A stretch of 64,000 bases of DNA from Rhodoferax lithotrophicus (GTDB lineage: Bacteria > Pseudomonadota > Gammaproteobacteria > Burkholderiales > Burkholderiaceae_C). Positions 45,112 to 52,638 of this stretch are shown here, one piece after another. Position 1 is the stretch's first letter; each line of letters starts with the position of its first letter. Location of the stretch: the NCBI RefSeq assembly GCF_019973615.1, contig NZ_AP024238.1:992001-1056000 (forward strand). The letters are read 5' to 3'. Under the pieces are notes generated by a model. It was not told where the DNA came from, did not search any database, and saw only the letters and a program-made list of their open reading frames with translations. The translations under genes were made by a program, and so were the position numbers.

Positions 45112-45186
45112 TTTGCACTCTCCAACCGTTGCACCGCCATGGTGAGCGCCGGAATGGATGCGAAGCAACTTGATGTTCAGGGCCGT
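45112..45186 (-). pseudogene. 3' fragment of a TodT-like response regulator
   Basis: On the minus strand one frame reads SIPALTMAVQRLESANVIT followed by a stop, against SIPALTMAMQRLRGANAIT in the intact regulator at 55442. 25 consecutive bases (45135-45159 versus 55496-55520) are identical. Only the end of the DNA-binding domain remains and there is no start. Confidence 0.6.
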
Positions 45187-45382
45187 CGCATGAAGCTCAC
45201 TGCGGATGCACAACGGGAATGCCGACACCTGGATGCTGAGATTCCCGTTGCGGAAAAGCAAGAAAAGCTTGTCAAACAACAAGCTTTGGCAGATGTTCAG
45301 GCGCAGCTATTTCGCATGCGCAGGAGTTTTCGTGAACTGGGTTGCTAAGCCGCTTTTCTCTGTATTTTTCAGCGAACAGTTG

Positions 45383-45478
45383 CCGAAGCCGATCACCAAC
45401 GTGCGCGTCTGGATTCAGGACGTTCCCAAGGAGAATTGGAGGATTACAGGGGTGAGTGCGAAGGAGTTGGTGCGCTGA
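45383..45478 (+). pseudogene. 3' fragment of a second 4-oxalocrotonate tautomerase
   Basis: Encodes NVRVWIQDVPKENWRITGVSAKELVR, against NVRVWIHDVPKENWGIAGVSAKDLGR in dmpI, ending in the same stop and the same trailing gagggtta. The catalytic N-terminal half is missing. With the repeat that follows it forms a duplicated block of about 160 bp. Confidence 0.8.
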
Positions 45479-45481
45479 GGG

Positions 45482-45544
45482 TTATGTGAGAAATTTGGCT
45501 GTAGCGCTTTTAAATATTGCGCAAGTAGCTATCGAAAGTAAAGC
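45482..45544 (+). repeat. Palindromic intergenic repeat, copy F
   Basis: GGCTGTAGCGCTTttaaataTTGCGCAAGtAGCTA, located after the tautomerase fragment exactly as copy E follows intact dmpI. Confidence 0.8.
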
Positions 45545-45632
45545 TAAAGATGTGGAATTCGGTCACTTCCGAGCAGAGGCATTGGGTATTTCGACTGTCG
45601 TAAAGAGCTACGCGAGAAGAAGGTAGGCATGA

Positions 45633-45863
45633 TCAAACAACTGTCGTCTTGTTTGTAATCTTGCTGGGCTTGTCAAACTCCATTTCCCCATCCCCAACCT
45701 TCAGCTTCAATTTGGAGGCGCTCCCCATCAACGCAGATGCCAATTCATCAGCTGGATGAATAACCCGCTCAGGTTCGCTCATTGGGTTTACAAACAATCC
45801 GTTTGTAATGCTCGACAGCAACTCTGTAGGAATGGCCGAATCAGTTTCCTTGCGCCACTCCAA
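45633..45863 (-). CDS. Small hypothetical frame, possibly a fragment
   Basis: About 76 codons from a TTG; an internal ATG would give 49. The sequence (LLSSITNGLFVNPMSEPERVIHPADELASAL … KLKLKVGDGEMEFD) has protein-like composition but no recognised family and no clear ribosome-binding site. It lies among remnants and may be one. Confidence 0.35.
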   Translation of the reverse strand: MEWRKETDSAIPTELLSSITNGLFVNPMSEPERVIHPADELASALMGSASKLKLKVGDGEMEFDKPSKITNKTTVV

Positions 45864-45890
45864 ACAATGTCAGCGCCGATTGAGTATTGA

Positions 45891-46259
45891 GCCACCCTGC
45901 CCTCGTGGCGCTACCCTGATCTCACTTTGCAGACGCAGTATTTGAGCCAGGTGATTGATGCCGCCCTCACCGAGGGTCTGCGGGCTGAGGCAAGTTACCT
46001 GAGCCGCTATGACCAGGCTGAGCAGGCGCTGAAACGGCGGGTCGAAGGCTCCAGCGAGGATTACGCGCGGATCATTCGCTCCATCACCCAAACGCGCAGT
46101 GTGTCGGCCAAGTTGAAGAAAACCCACCCGCTGGTTTTTGACGATGTCAGCCGCTCAGAGCGCATCGTGGCGGACATCCTGAGGTCTTTTGAGGTTACGG
46201 ATGGGGATGAAGATGACGACGGTTTGAGCCCGATCACAACCGTGAAACCCGTCGTTTGA
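45891..46259 (+). pseudogene. C-terminal remnant of a Fic-family-like protein
   Basis: The frame opens after a stop at 45888 and reads WRYPDLTLQTQYLSQVIDAAL … EASYLSRYDQAEQALKRRVEG … IIRSITQTRSVSAKLKKTHP, which resembles the helical C-terminal part of Fic-type proteins. The catalytic HPFxxGNGR motif is absent, so the start of the gene has been lost. The family assignment is from memory of the pattern and is tentative. Confidence 0.45.
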
Positions 46260-46284
46260 AGAGTCAGATCCAGGTGGAAATGCA

Positions 46285-46604
46285 AGACCTCAAAGCTCGA
46301 ACTCAGCCCGGGCTATGACATGGTTCCAACCGGTTGCGGGGCGCTGGAGCACCAGTTCATGATCTCCGACACCCGCTGCGAGCCCAGCCTGTCTGAGGCG
46401 ATGACGGTGGTGGATGACTTTGACTTGTCCCCTGTGAATGCTGCCAACGCCGTCCTCCAGATCATTGCCGTGGTCAACGATTGGCAGAGCCACTTTCGAT
46501 CAGTGGGCGTGACCGAGGCCGACATCACCGAAGTTGCAGCCTTGATTGACGCGCCTGATTTGCTGGCGCAGCGGCAATCTTTCAGCGCCGAGGCCTATGC
46601 TTAA
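46285..46604 (+). pseudogene. C-terminal remnant of a HipA-like kinase
   Basis: LELSPGYDMVPTGCGALEHQF matches the HipA-type L-x-PAYDLVPT segment, and the remaining helical DFDLSPVNAANAVLQIIAVVNDWQSHF … GVTEADI resembles the HipA C-terminus. The ATP-binding and catalytic parts and any hipB partner are missing. It probably records a lost toxin-antitoxin locus. Confidence 0.55.
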
Positions 46605-46764
46605 GCGGGCAAACCCTGGCGCAGGCGCAGTGCTGGGGCCAAGGCGTTTCGTTGAAGCGCTTCTGGCGCAGCAGATTGCGCATGGGCCAGCGCCCACCCT
46701 ATGACACGTTCCGGCTTTTTGGCCAAGGCGACGCAAGCCGCCATGCGTCAATGATGGCGTAGGG

Positions 46765-46826
46765 TTATATGAAAAATTGGGCTGTAGCCCTGGGTTTATA
46801 TGCGCAGGCAGCTATTGAATTTGTAG
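46765..46826 (+). repeat. Palindromic intergenic repeat, copy G
   Basis: GGCTGTAGCcctgggtttataTGCGCAgGCAGCTA; shares flanking agggtta and gtagttgact with copy E, hinting that a longer unit was copied. Confidence 0.7.
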
Positions 46827-46923
46827 TTGACTTTAGGGGGCCATCTGTCAGTGCCTCAGTGTTCGTTGTGGAGCCACCGCAATACATTAGTTGCGCATGT
46901 TGCACGTTGGGCTAAATTTATGT

Positions 46924-46937
46924 ATGATACTCATCAT
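46924..46937. promoter_or_regulatory. TetR-regulon operator 1 (overlaps the tetR start)
   Basis: ATGAT-actc-ATCAT. The last two bases lie in the ATG of the regulator gene, a position suited to autorepression. Same arrangement as the sites at 47558 and 48677. Confidence 0.7.
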
Positions 46938-47538
46938 GCGAAAAACACCCAACATCCGAACCACAGCCAAAGAGGCCTCTCACGAGCGCATCGTGAGTGC
47001 GGCTGCCAAAGCCATCCGCCGTAGCGGCTATGACGGCACGGGTGTTGCCGACATCATGAAAGAAGCGGGTCTGACGCATGGCGCTTTCTACGCCCACTTT
47101 GCATCCCGCGAAGCCATGTTGGCTGAGGCTGCAGACCGTGCCGGTGCCGAATCCAATGCGCTGGCGGCAAGTGTCATTGCCGCCGTGCCACCAGAGCAGT
47201 CCTTACAGGCGCTCATGCAGCTCTATCTCTCGAAAGAGCATCTTGAGAGCATCGAGACCGGTTGCCCGGTTTCGGCACTTGGCTCTGAAATGCCACGCCA
47301 GTCGCCTGAGGTGCGTCGTGCAGCCACGTTGCGCATCAAGGAAATGATTGATCTGGTGGCCCGCCAGTTTCCTGACTGGGGGCAGCCCGGCGCACATGAG
47401 CGTGCACTGGTGACGGTGGCTACGATGGTTGGCACATTGATGCTGGCCCGCGCTGTCGATGATGCCGCGTTGTCTGATGCGCTGTGCAGCGCAAGCTTGA
47501 AAAGCCTCAGCTTGCCGAAAACCGAATCCATCGATTGA
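46936..47538 (+). CDS. TetR-family transcriptional regulator
   Basis: 200 residues from ATG 46936. The N-terminal HTH is clear (RIVSAAAKAIRRSGYDGTGVADIMKEAGLTHGAFYAHFASREAM, given in part: residues 17-60), of the NemR/AcrR-like kind with GAFYAHF. The C-terminal ligand domain includes GCPVSALGSEM with a Cys that might sense electrophiles. It heads a set of reductases and hydrolases, and matching palindromes occur at its own start and before the next two genes. Confidence 0.9.
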   Translation: MRKTPNIRTTAKEASHERIVSAAAKAIRRSGYDGTGVADIMKEAGLTHGAFYAHFASREAMLAEAADRAGAESNALAASVIAAVPPEQSLQALMQLYLSKEHLESIETGCPVSALGSEMPRQSPEVRRAATLRIKEMIDLVARQFPDWGQPGAHERALVTVATMVGTLMLARAVDDAALSDALCSASLKSLSLPKTESID

Positions 47539-47557
47539 CGTTTTTTTATTTAAAAAT

Positions 47558-47571
47558 ATGATGATCATCAT
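47558..47571. promoter_or_regulatory. TetR-regulon operator 2
   Basis: ATGAT-gatc-ATCAT, a perfect 14-bp palindrome between tetR and the quinone oxidoreductase gene, 66 bases before the latter. Confidence 0.7.
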
Positions 47572-47636
47572 GCGAAATATCTTAATTACCTCAATCATTG
47601 GGTTCCACCCCACCACTTTTTAACAAGAGGAAAACC

Positions 47637-48638
47637 ATGAAAGCATTTACCGTTGATCGCTATGGAAAAAAGAGCTCTCTGCGCCTGGCAGATGTACCTA
47701 CGCCTGAACTGCGTGACGACGAGGTCTTGGTCCAGGTGCATGCCGCCGGCGTGAACCTGGTGGACGCAAAAGTCCGCAATGGAGAGTTCAAACTTCTCCT
47801 CCCGTACCGCACACCCTTTGTTCTGGGCCACGACGTGGCCGGAGAAGTTGTCAAGGTCGGGCGGAACGTGCGGCAGTTCAAGCTTGGTGACGAGGTCTAT
47901 GCCAGGCCGGACGATCTTCGCATCGGCACGTTCGCGGAATTCGTCCCTGTCAAGGAAGCTTCCCTGGCCCTCAAGCCCAAGAACCTGACGATGGAAGAAG
48001 CTGCGTCCATCCCGCTGGTCGCTTTGACGGTCTGGCAGGCACTGGTTGAGAGGGCCAAGCTGAAGAAAGGGCAAAAGGTCTTCGTTCAGGCTGGCTCTGG
48101 CGGTGTGGGCACATTTGCCATCCAGTTGGCCAAGCATCTGGGCGCAACTGTGGCGACCACCACCAGCACAGGCAATGTGGCTTGGGTGAAAAGCCTGGGC
48201 GCTGATGTCGTCATTGACTACAAAAAAGAAGATTTTGAAAAAGTCCTGAGCGGCTACGACGTTGTATTGAACAGCCAGGATGGCAAGACGCTGGAGAAGT
48301 CACTGAGTGTGCTCAAGCCCGGCGGACGGCTTATTTCCATTTCCGGCCCACCGGACCCACAGTTTGCCGACGACATGAAGGCACCCTGGTTGGTGAAGCA
48401 GGTCATGCGCATGCTGAGCTTGGGCACCCGAAGAAAAGCCAAACGCCTCGGTGTTGGCTACTCTTTCCTGTTCATGAAAGCCAACGGAAGCCAGTTGCGG
48501 CAAATCACACAGCTGATCGAGTCAGGTGCCATACGCCCGGTCATCGACAAAGTTTTTCCATTCGCCTCGACCAACGAGGCATTGGCTTACGTCGAAAGCG
48601 GCCGCGCCAAAGGCAAGGTCGTGATCAAGGTTCGCTGA
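47637..48638 (+). CDS. NADPH:quinone oxidoreductase-like medium-chain dehydrogenase
   Basis: 333 residues from ATG 47637 (AGAGGAAAACC before it). Zinc-less MDR of the quinone-oxidoreductase type: GHDVAGEVVKVG, QAGSGGVGTFAIQLAKHLGA nucleotide loop, and DVVIDYKKEDF. It reduces quinones or alpha,beta-unsaturated carbonyls with NADPH. An operator-like palindrome lies upstream. Confidence 0.88.
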   Translation: MKAFTVDRYGKKSSLRLADVPTPELRDDEVLVQVHAAGVNLVDAKVRNGEFKLLLPYRTPFVLGHDVAGEVVKVGRNVRQFKLGDEVYARPDDLRIGTFAEFVPVKEASLALKPKNLTMEEAASIPLVALTVWQALVERAKLKKGQKVFVQAGSGGVGTFAIQLAKHLGATVATTTSTGNVAWVKSLGADVVIDYKKEDFEKVLSGYDVVLNSQDGKTLEKSLSVLKPGGRLISISGPPDPQFADDMKAPWLVKQVMRMLSLGTRRKAKRLGVGYSFLFMKANGSQLRQITQLIESGAIRPVIDKVFPFASTNEALAYVESGRAKGKVVIKVR

Positions 48639-48674
48639 ATCGTTGCCACGGCTAATGCCATGGCACGTCTTTTT

Positions 48675-48692
48675 GTATGACGTTCGTCATAC
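48675..48692. promoter_or_regulatory. TetR-regulon operator 3
   Basis: GTATGACGTTCGTCATAC, a perfect 18-bp palindrome containing ATGAC-gttc-GTCAT, so the same ATGAY-N4-RTCAT pattern as sites 1 and 2. It is 30 bases before the next SDR gene. Confidence 0.72.
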
Positions 48693-48721
48693 GTATTTCT
48701 CTTTTACCCCCAGGAGTCCCC

Positions 48722-49426
48722 ATGAAAATCGAAAATTCTGTTGTTCTTATTACTGGCGCCAACCGTGGAATCGGTCTGGAATTTGCACGTGCTTTGCTTG
48801 CCCGTGGCGCACGCAAGGTCTACGCTGCGGCACGCAATCCCGCCACCGTGACCTTGGCCGGTGTCGAAGCTCTGCAACTTGATGTCACTCAACCTGAAGA
48901 GATCGCTGCTGCCGTTCAACAAGCGTCAGATGTGAGCTTGGTGATCAATAACGCCGGCATTGCCCAACCCGGCGGGTTTCTGGATCAGGACAGTGAAGCC
49001 GTCACACGCCGCATCTTTGAGACCAACTTCTTTGGCATGCTGAACATGAGCCAGGCCTTCGCACCCGTGCTCAGAGCCAATGGTGGCGGCGCACTGCTCA
49101 ATGTGCTGTCGGTCGCGTCGTGGGTCAACGACGGCGGGTTAGCCGCCTATTCGGCCAGCAAGTCTGCCGCCTGGTCGCTGACCAACGCACTGCGCCACGA
49201 GCTGGCGGCGCAGAAGACCCAGGTACTGGGTTTGCACATGGCTTACGTGGACACCGACCTCACGCGGGGCTTCAACGTACCGAAGAGTAGCGCCGAAGAC
49301 ATCGTCCAGCGAGCACTTGACGGCTTGGAGGCGGGTGCTGACGAAGTGTTGGCCGATGCGTTGACCCAGCAAGTTCGGCAAGGACTGGTGGCACCACGCC
49401 CGGTTTACCTGCCACAGGCCAATTGA
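48722..49426 (+). CDS. Short-chain dehydrogenase/reductase 1 of the TetR locus
   Basis: 234 residues from ATG 48722 (CAGGAG 6 bases upstream; the in-frame ATG at 48677 lies inside the operator). Motifs TGANRGIGLE, NNAGIA, catalytic Ser in SVASW and YSASK. It follows the quinone oxidoreductase gene with its own operator, so it is probably a separate transcript start within the regulon. Confidence 0.88.
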   Translation: MKIENSVVLITGANRGIGLEFARALLARGARKVYAAARNPATVTLAGVEALQLDVTQPEEIAAAVQQASDVSLVINNAGIAQPGGFLDQDSEAVTRRIFETNFFGMLNMSQAFAPVLRANGGGALLNVLSVASWVNDGGLAAYSASKSAAWSLTNALRHELAAQKTQVLGLHMAYVDTDLTRGFNVPKSSAEDIVQRALDGLEAGADEVLADALTQQVRQGLVAPRPVYLPQAN

Positions 49427-49477
49427 GCACAGACCATTGACCCCAAACAGCTATTCCAACATCGAAAGAGCCTGACC

Positions 49478-50470
49478 ATGAACACCCATGCAATGCAATA
49501 TTTATTGAAGACCGCGCTGTTAGGGCTTGCCATGGCTGCGCCCCTTCTTCCTGTGACAGTGAGCGCCGCAGACGCGGTACCCACGGTGGTGACCCAAGCC
49601 CAACAGGCATCGAGCCAGGCCTTGGGGGACACCTGGAAGAGCGTGCCCACGCAGACCCTCACCGCCGGTGACGTGAGCTTCGCGTACCGGGAGTTGGGCA
49701 AGCAAAACGGTGGAACGCCCGTGGTGCTTCTTGCCCATCTGGCCGCCGTGCTGGACAACTGGGACCCCCGAATCGTGGACGGCATTGCCGCCAAACACCA
49801 TGTGATTGCTTTCGACAACCGTGGTGTCGGGGCATCCAGTGGCTCACCGTCGAACACCATGGAGCAAATGGCCGACGATGCGGTGACCTTCATCCAAGCC
49901 ATGGGGCTCAAACAGGTTGATCTCTTTGGGTTTTCGATGGGCGGCATGATTGCTCAGGAAATCGTGTTGAAGGAGCCGCAACTCGTCCGAAAAATGATTC
50001 TCGCGGGAACCGGCCCCGCAGGTGGGCCAGGCATCAGCAACGTGGCGGGTGTGGCGAACTATGACGTGCTTCGAGCGACATTTACCGGTCAAGATCCGAA
50101 GCAATACCTCTTCTTTACGCGCACGCCAAACGGCATCGAAGCTGGCAAGGCGTTCATAGAGCGCTTGCAAGAGCGTAGCGCAAATCGAGACAAGGAAATC
50201 GCCATCTGGGCCTATGTGAGCCAGCTTCAGGCGCTCAAAGCCTGGGGGCAGAAGCAGCCGGCCGATCTCTCGGTGATCAAGCAGCCTGTGCTCGTTGTCA
50301 ACGGCGACGCTGACCGCATGGTTCCCACGCTGAACACGCACGACTTGGCGCGGCGACTTCCGAACAGCACCTTGATCATTTATCCCGATGCAGGGCATGG
50401 CGGCATCTTTCAGTTCCACGCCGACTTTGTGCCCAGCGCACTTGAGTTCCTTGGCCGCTCGACACAATAA
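49478..50470 (+). CDS. Exported alpha/beta hydrolase
   Basis: 330 residues. A signal peptide (LLKTALLGLAMAAPLLPVTVSA) precedes a canonical hydrolase: nucleophile elbow GFSMGG, Asp in NGDADRMVP, His in DAGHGG, plus FDNRGVGAS. Predicted periplasmic, unlike its cytoplasmic paralogue at 51334, to which it is clearly similar (DNWDP, NRGVGAS/NGRGVASS). Substrate unknown. Confidence 0.87.
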   Translation: MNTHAMQYLLKTALLGLAMAAPLLPVTVSAADAVPTVVTQAQQASSQALGDTWKSVPTQTLTAGDVSFAYRELGKQNGGTPVVLLAHLAAVLDNWDPRIVDGIAAKHHVIAFDNRGVGASSGSPSNTMEQMADDAVTFIQAMGLKQVDLFGFSMGGMIAQEIVLKEPQLVRKMILAGTGPAGGPGISNVAGVANYDVLRATFTGQDPKQYLFFTRTPNGIEAGKAFIERLQERSANRDKEIAIWAYVSQLQALKAWGQKQPADLSVIKQPVLVVNGDADRMVPTLNTHDLARRLPNSTLIIYPDAGHGGIFQFHADFVPSALEFLGRSTQ

Positions 50471-50480
50471 GGAGAGCGAT

Positions 50481-51296
50481 TTGAATACCACCAACATCGG
50501 CAAGCGTGCGCTGGTGACTGGCGCATCCAGCGGCATTGGTGCAGCCATTGCGCGTGAGCTCGCGACACTCGGCGTTGATCTCGTGCTGACAGCGCGACGC
50601 CACGACGCGCTTGAAGCAGTCGCCGCAAGCTGCAAGGGCGTGAAGGTCGAGATCGTCACCGCAGACCTGGGCAAGCCCGATGCCGCGCATGCACTGTGGG
50701 CCGCCGCCACTGCCAGCGGCCCGATCGACATCCTGATCAACAACGCCGGGTTTGGCTACTTCCGCCGCTTCGACGAGGTCGATTGGGCGCGCGATGCGGA
50801 GCTCGTCCAACTCAACATGACCTCACTCGTCGCGCTTGCGCGGTGTTTTGTTGACGCACACAAGGCTGGCACCGCTCCCGCGCACATGCTAAACATCTCA
50901 TCGACCGGTGCCTACCAGTCCGTGCCGAACATGGCGCTGTACGCCGCGTCGAAGGTGTTCGTGCGCAACTTCAGCGAGGCGCTCCATGACGAGCACCTCG
51001 GCACGCCGCTGTCAGTGACCTGCATCTGCCCCGGCGGTACCGAAACGGCGTTCCATGCCGCGTCCGGCGGGGGCGACTACTCGAAGATCGCGAACGCGTC
51101 GATGAAAAGCGCGGAGTTTGTGGCGCAGGCTGGGGTCCGCGCGATGTTTGCTGGCAAGCGCACGGTGGTGCCCGGCCTGCTCAACCAGCTGACGTGCTTC
51201 GGTGTGCGCTTCATGTCGCGGCGGTCTGCATCGCGGGTTGCGACTCAGGTGCTTGGCAAACCGCGATTTGTGCTACCGAGGCGAAGCGTGTCTTGA
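50481..51296 (+). CDS. Short-chain dehydrogenase/reductase 2 of the TetR locus
   Basis: 271 residues from TTG 50481, chosen because AAGGAG lies 7 bases upstream and because the SDR fold begins at once (KRALVTGASSGIGAA). The longer frame from 50388 would overlap the previous gene by about 80 bases. NNAGFG, Ser in NISSTG, YAASK are the catalytic elements; DltE-like subgroup by the C-terminal FMSRRSAS region. Confidence 0.87.
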   Translation: MNTTNIGKRALVTGASSGIGAAIARELATLGVDLVLTARRHDALEAVAASCKGVKVEIVTADLGKPDAAHALWAAATASGPIDILINNAGFGYFRRFDEVDWARDAELVQLNMTSLVALARCFVDAHKAGTAPAHMLNISSTGAYQSVPNMALYAASKVFVRNFSEALHDEHLGTPLSVTCICPGGTETAFHAASGGGDYSKIANASMKSAEFVAQAGVRAMFAGKRTVVPGLLNQLTCFGVRFMSRRSASRVATQVLGKPRFVLPRRSVS

Positions 51297-51333
51297 GATC
51301 GCAGCCAGAACTCACCCATAGAAAGAATTCAAT

Positions 51334-52179
51334 ATGAGCCACACCCACCTCACCGCCGTCACCCGCTTCGTGGAAGTCGATGGCGACAAATTCGCCTATC
51401 GTCGCTGGGGCAATGCCGCGTCAGGCCAACCACCCATGTTGTTCCTGCAACATTTTCGGGGTGGCATGGACAACTGGGACCCCTTGATGACCGACGGCCT
51501 GGCCGAAGGCCGCGAAGTCATTCTCTACAACGGTCGGGGTGTTGCGTCGTCTGGCGGCAAACCGCGTACCCGCATCGAGGACATGGCCGACGATGCGGCA
51601 GCCTTCGTGCGTGCGCTGGGCCTGCAGCAGATCGACTTGCTGGGCTTTTCGCTGGGCGGCTTCCAGGCACTGGATCTGACTTGGCGCCATCCCACTCTGG
51701 TGCGCAAACTGATGTTGTTGGGTACTGGCCCGCGCGGCGGCAACCCCGATATGGAGCAGCGCGTGCTGACCACCGCCGTCCATCCCGTCCCCGATTTTGA
51801 AGATTTTCTGTACCTGTTCTTCGGCCGCTCGGCGCAGGCTGAGCAGGCCGCGAAGGCGTTCTGGGAGCGGCGTCACCAGCGTAAAGACCAAGATCCGCCG
51901 TCCTCCCAGGAGGCAGGGATTGCCCAGATCGAGGCCAACGTACTCTATCTGCCAAGGTTGTCGGAGGACGATCCCTTTGCCTATTTGCGCGACATCCGTC
52001 ACCCCACGTTCATTCTCAATGGCGTGAACGATGTGATGATCCCGACCATCAACTCGTTCTACATGGCTCGCAACATGCCGAACGCCCAGTTGTTCATCTA
52101 CCCCGACACGGGTCACGCCGCACAGTTTCAGTACCCGCAGCGCTTCCTGCGTCACGCTGCCCAGTTTTTGAGCGAGTGA
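51334..52179 (+). CDS. Cytoplasmic alpha/beta hydrolase
   Basis: 281 residues without a signal peptide; nucleophile in GFSLGG, Asp in NGVNDVMIP, His in DTGHAAQF. HFRGGMDNWDP gives the oxyanion-hole side. Related to the exported hydrolase two genes upstream. It could act on lactones or esters in the same pathway as the SDRs. Confidence 0.88.
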   Translation: MSHTHLTAVTRFVEVDGDKFAYRRWGNAASGQPPMLFLQHFRGGMDNWDPLMTDGLAEGREVILYNGRGVASSGGKPRTRIEDMADDAAAFVRALGLQQIDLLGFSLGGFQALDLTWRHPTLVRKLMLLGTGPRGGNPDMEQRVLTTAVHPVPDFEDFLYLFFGRSAQAEQAAKAFWERRHQRKDQDPPSSQEAGIAQIEANVLYLPRLSEDDPFAYLRDIRHPTFILNGVNDVMIPTINSFYMARNMPNAQLFIYPDTGHAAQFQYPQRFLRHAAQFLSE

Positions 52180-52182
52180 CGT

Positions 52183-52195
52183 GATGACAGTCATC
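52183..52195. promoter_or_regulatory. GATGACAGTCATC palindrome
   Basis: Perfect 6+1+6 palindrome just after the hydrolase stop codon. The half-sites resemble those of the TetR-locus operators, but the spacing is 1 rather than 4 bases, so it may not be the same site type. Confidence 0.3.
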
Positions 52196-52232
52196 GTCCA
52201 TGCGCGCTTTTCACTTCTAAAGGATGCCCGAA

Positions 52233-52631
52233 ATGCTTCAATTTAAATTCCTGTTGTGGGCACTCGCCCAGATGTTGCAACGAAAGATCAAGAGCAACGC
52301 CGACTGCGCACACTATGTCGGGGCCAAACGCCTGGTATTTCAGATCCGCACAGCTTCCGGTGTCGGCCGCCACTATGTCATCGAAAACCGTGCGATCCGG
52401 TCCTTTGCCGGTTTGTCGCCGAATGCCCAGTTCACACTTAGCTTTACCAGTGCGGCCAAAGGTTTCTCTATTCTGTCCGCCAAGGATGCGCAGGCAGCTT
52501 TCATCAGAGGCGTGGGCAGCAAAGACTTGACCATCAGCGGCGACTTTCGCGAAGTGATGTGGTTCCAGGGGCTGACGGCATTCCTCCAACCCCCAAAGAT
52601 CGTTTCTCCCTATGACCGCACCGCGTTTTGA
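52233..52631 (+). CDS. SCP2 (sterol-carrier)-like small protein
   Basis: 132 residues from ATG 52233, which has AAAGGA 8 bases upstream (an ATG at 52224 overlaps that site). VFQIRTASGVGRHYVIENRAI, LSFTSAAKGFSIL and DLTISGDFREVMWFQGLTAFL follow the SCP2/ lipid-binding fold pattern. Such proteins bind hydrophobic acyl or sterol-like molecules. Its 3' end touches the next gene's upstream region. Confidence 0.65.
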   Translation: MLQFKFLLWALAQMLQRKIKSNADCAHYVGAKRLVFQIRTASGVGRHYVIENRAIRSFAGLSPNAQFTLSFTSAAKGFSILSAKDAQAAFIRGVGSKDLTISGDFREVMWFQGLTAFLQPPKIVSPYDRTAF

Positions 52632-52638
52632 GGCCGCC

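Larger units (their letters stand above)
44972..45632. other. Patch of gene fragments after the chemoreceptor
   Basis: No intact gene. It contains a response-regulator 3' fragment (45112-45186), a tautomerase 3' fragment (45383-45478) and repeat copy F, suggesting repeated recombination with catabolic DNA. Confidence 0.6.

Noticed and set aside
45103..45348. 81-codon plus-strand frame
   Set aside because: It is largely the antisense of the response-regulator fragment and has no start signal.
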